In this document: piece after piece, positions 4,063 to 6,044 of the stretch
Numbering within the stretch: the stretch's first letter is position 1
Layout: each line of letters opens with the position of its first letter
DNA from: Terriglobus sp.
Lineage (GTDB): Bacteria > Acidobacteriota > Terriglobia > Terriglobales > Acidobacteriaceae
Assembly (NCBI GenBank): GCA_023265355.1
Contig: JAHFTZ010000165.1
Span: 1-6,044, forward strand
DNA length: 6,044 nt
Direction: 5' to 3'
The notes under the pieces: model-generated
Database searches by the model: none
What the model was told of the DNA's origin: nothing
What the model saw: only the letters and a program-made list of their open reading frames with translations
Position numbers and translations under genes: made by a program

Positions 4063-6044
4063 CTAGCGGTAGCGCTTCCTGATCTTGTAGACCATGGAAA
4101 AGACGCCATTTTCATCGCGTGTTGCCACAATCGACTTGTTATCGCTAAGCCGGTATTGGACCTGAATCAGTTGCTGAGCCTGAGAGTTCACGTTCGTCGC
4201 AAAAACCACAGTCACCTGCCGCGAAACCTGCTGTTCCACGGTGATACGGGCGGAGGACGTTCCGAGAGTGCCGACAAAGGCAGGGTCGATCTTCACCTTA
4301 CCCGCTCCTCCAAAGAGCTTGTTCACACGGCTCGAAACCGTCGCGTTTAAAGCTCCTCCAAGCAGTGCGTTCGTCGTCGGATCCTGTCCCTGTTGCTGTA
4401 GCTGCTGGGTATTGATCTGCGCCTCTTCCTGTGTGCGTCCGAGGGCCAGCAGGTTGAAGATATCCGTCTGCGACAGCGGAGGCTCCGAACGATAAGCGAG
4501 CTTGAAGTTCTTCGACGTTCCGTGAATGCCGATGGTGATGTCGTAATTCTCTACGCGTGCCGTCGCGTCCAGGTCGATCGTCGGATCGATGCGCACAGGG
4601 TTGTTGAAGTAGATCTGGCCGCGCTGAAGCTGATATTGCGTTCCAGCAAAGGTCGCGCTTCCGTCCGTGATCGTCACACGCCCCAGCACAGAAGGTACAG
4701 CCAGCGTTCCGCGCACGTTCAGATCCACGGTACCCGCAATCTTGGCATAAGAGTTCTGGAAATCCAATGCCGGTGCCGACTTCACCTGGACATTCAGACG
4801 GATCTTGTTCATCAAAGAATCGGGATCTGGCGGAGCCGATACATCACCCGCGCCTCCTGCCACTGAGGCGAAGTCGAATGTCTCCGCCAAGCCGAAGCGG
4901 TTGATCAGAACATTACCGCTCAGCGTCGCACCGTCGCCACTACCCTGAAGGCGCGCATCCGCATTCATTGTGGCGCTTACACCGTAGTAACGCACACGCA
5001 CTGTCTGCGCCGAGAGGGTGACATCGGCGAACAAGCCTCCGCGGAACTGGACATAGCCGCCCATCTTAATCTTGCCGCCGCCAGACTCCGCCGTTACATC
5101 CTGAATCTGCAGACGGTCTTCGGTAAACATGGCCGTGCCGTTCATGTTGCTGATGCCGTTCGGAATGTCCGCCATCGCCAGGTTGACGCCCGCGAACTGT
5201 ACCTTGCCCCCCAACTGGGGCTTGCTCATGCCGCCCGTCGCCGCGATATCGAAGGTGATTTTGCCGCTCGAACGTATGTCCGCATCGAGGGCATGCACGA
5301 TGCCCAGGCCTAAGCTTCCGTTCGCTTTGACATCGATCTTCCCACCCGCTGCTGGTAGAGGAGAACCATCCTGCGAGAACAGCTGCGCCGTTCCTGAGGC
5401 GCGCAGATCCGTCTCCAGACCCGTGATATGCAGCTCGTCGAGACGTGCCACACCGTTGGCCAGGCTGGCACGTATGGGCTGCTCGCTCGCGAGCGCGATC
5501 CCCTGCAACGTCACCTTGAACTGGCTCACCACGGCGTTGCCGGTCAAGGCTTGCGGCTTCTTCGCCGGACCGCTGACGTTGACCTCACCTGCCAGCTCGG
5601 AGGTGGCTTTAGCTGTGCTTCCGTAAAGCTTCAGAATCGGATTCACATCCAGATTCGCAAACTTCAGGTTGGCCTTCATGGGATAGTCACCGACGAGCTG
5701 TACTTGTCCCGTAACATCCAGATTTGCGCCTGCCGCCGTGGAGTGCGCCGTAAGAAAGACCTGATCGCCCTGGCTATGTACGTCAGCGTTGAGCTGTCCC
5801 AGGGGTTGCTTGTTGAGAGTCAGATTCATCAGACGCAACTGCGCTGTGAGCCCTGGCTGTTCCATCGTCCCATTGGCATCGGCTTTGAACGTCAACACTC
5901 CATCTACAGGCGCCTGCGCCTTCTGCACGGCCTGCAGATTCGAGAGAAGAATGTTGTTCCCTTCTAAATGCGCATGGAGATGCTTCGACGTAAGGTCGTA
6001 TCCGCCGTTTCCACTTACCTGCACGCCCTGCGCCTGCACCTGAA
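4063..6044 (-). CDS. tamB: TamB-like protein, C-terminal part (5' end outside the window)
   Basis: The frame stays open to the window edge, so only the last 660 or so residues are seen (numbered here from the Val codon at 6039). The N-terminal signal anchor and most of the long beta-helical stalk are missing. Residues 1 to about 400 are repetitive beta-strand sequence with short Gly/Asn turns (for example GTAQLFSQDG, GGKVQFAGVNL), as in AsmA/TamB bridge proteins. From about 410 the TamB C-terminal domain (DUF490) is clear: VRGTLAVPSVLGRVTITDG (442-460), FAGTQYQLQRGQIYFNNP (464-481), IDPTIDLDATARVENYDI (484-501), and RSEPPLSQTDIFNLLALGRT (517-536). A Gln-rich linker (544-553) and a final strand ending MVYKIRKRYR follow. 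TamB-type proteins span the periplasm and act in outer-membrane protein assembly or phospholipid transport. The partner gene tamA/bamA would lie beyond the window, if present. The triple-BON gene follows. Confidence 0.93.
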   Translation of the reverse strand, partial: QVQAQGVQVSGNGGYDLTSKHLHAHLEGNNILLSNLQAVQKAQAPVDGVLTFKADANGTMEQPGLTAQLRLMNLTLNKQPLGQLNADVHSQGDQVFLTAHSTAAGANLDVTGQVQLVGDYPMKANLKFANLDVNPILKLYGSTAKATSELAGEVNVSGPAKKPQALTGNAVVSQFKVTLQGIALASEQPIRASLANGVARLDELHITGLETDLRASGTAQLFSQDGSPLPAAGGKIDVKANGSLGLGIVHALDADIRSSGKITFDIAATGGMSKPQLGGKVQFAGVNLAMADIPNGISNMNGTAMFTEDRLQIQDVTAESGGGKIKMGGYVQFRGGLFADVTLSAQTVRVRYYGVSATMNADARLQGSGDGATLSGNVLINRFGLAETFDFASVAGGAGDVSAPPDPDSLMNKIRLNVQVKSAPALDFQNSYAKIAGTVDLNVRGTLAVPSVLGRVTITDGSATFAGTQYQLQRGQIYFNNPVRIDPTIDLDATARVENYDITIGIHGTSKNFKLAYRSEPPLSQTDIFNLLALGRTQEEAQINTQQLQQQGQDPTTNALLGGALNATVSSRVNKLFGGAGKVKIDPAFVGTLGTSSARITVEQQVSRQVTVVFATNVNSQAQQLIQVQYRLSDNKSIVATRDENGVFSMVYKIRKRYR

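Noticed and set aside
4030..6043. Plus-strand frames antisense to the tamB-like gene, up to 179 aa
   Set aside because: The minus strand shows an intact TamB C-terminal domain. The plus-strand frames reflect high GC and lack motifs.

Overview
The window looks like an ordinary chromosomal segment of a Gram-negative, menaquinone-using soil bacterium. The best guess is an acidobacterium of the Terriglobus/Granulicella/Edaphobacter type. That guess rests on the combination of a TamB-type envelope protein, a triple-BON secreted protein, a MqnP-like UbiA prenyltransferase and moderately high GC. It is an inference; no marker gene such as rRNA is present. I found no transposon, integrase, CRISPR array, tRNA or phage gene.

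Left part (1-1136): a non-coding stretch (1-177) follows the stop of a minus-strand prephenate dehydratase gene (pheA, phenylalanine biosynthesis). A 137-bp divergent intergenic region separates pheA from plus-strand genes. Centre-left (1137-1797): a 49-codon membrane miniprotein of the lmo0937 type is followed by a CsbD-family protein with a long LEA-like C-terminal extension. The pair ends at a strong intrinsic terminator and reads as a small general-stress cassette. Centre (1872-3061): an unrecognised 101-aa plus-strand ORF converges, with only 5 bp between stops, on a minus-strand UbiA-superfamily prenyltransferase gene, probably mqnP of the futalosine menaquinone route. A candidate terminator for that gene lies inside the 3' end of the 101-aa ORF.

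Right part (3124-6044), all minus strand: the 5'-truncated 3' portion of a tamB-like gene (C-terminal TamB/DUF490 domain, outer-membrane biogenesis) comes first in the direction of transcription. After 109 bp without a gene comes a secreted protein with three BON domains, ending at a strong hairpin terminator just before the prenyltransferase gene.

Functionally the window mixes housekeeping metabolism (Phe, quinone) with envelope and stress proteins (TamB, BON, CsbD, lmo0937-like). Nothing here amounts to a clearly new multi-gene system. The items most worth a second look are the two-gene stress cassette with its extended CsbD, the tamB/triple-BON neighbourhood, and the orphan 101-aa ORF that overlaps its neighbour's terminator.
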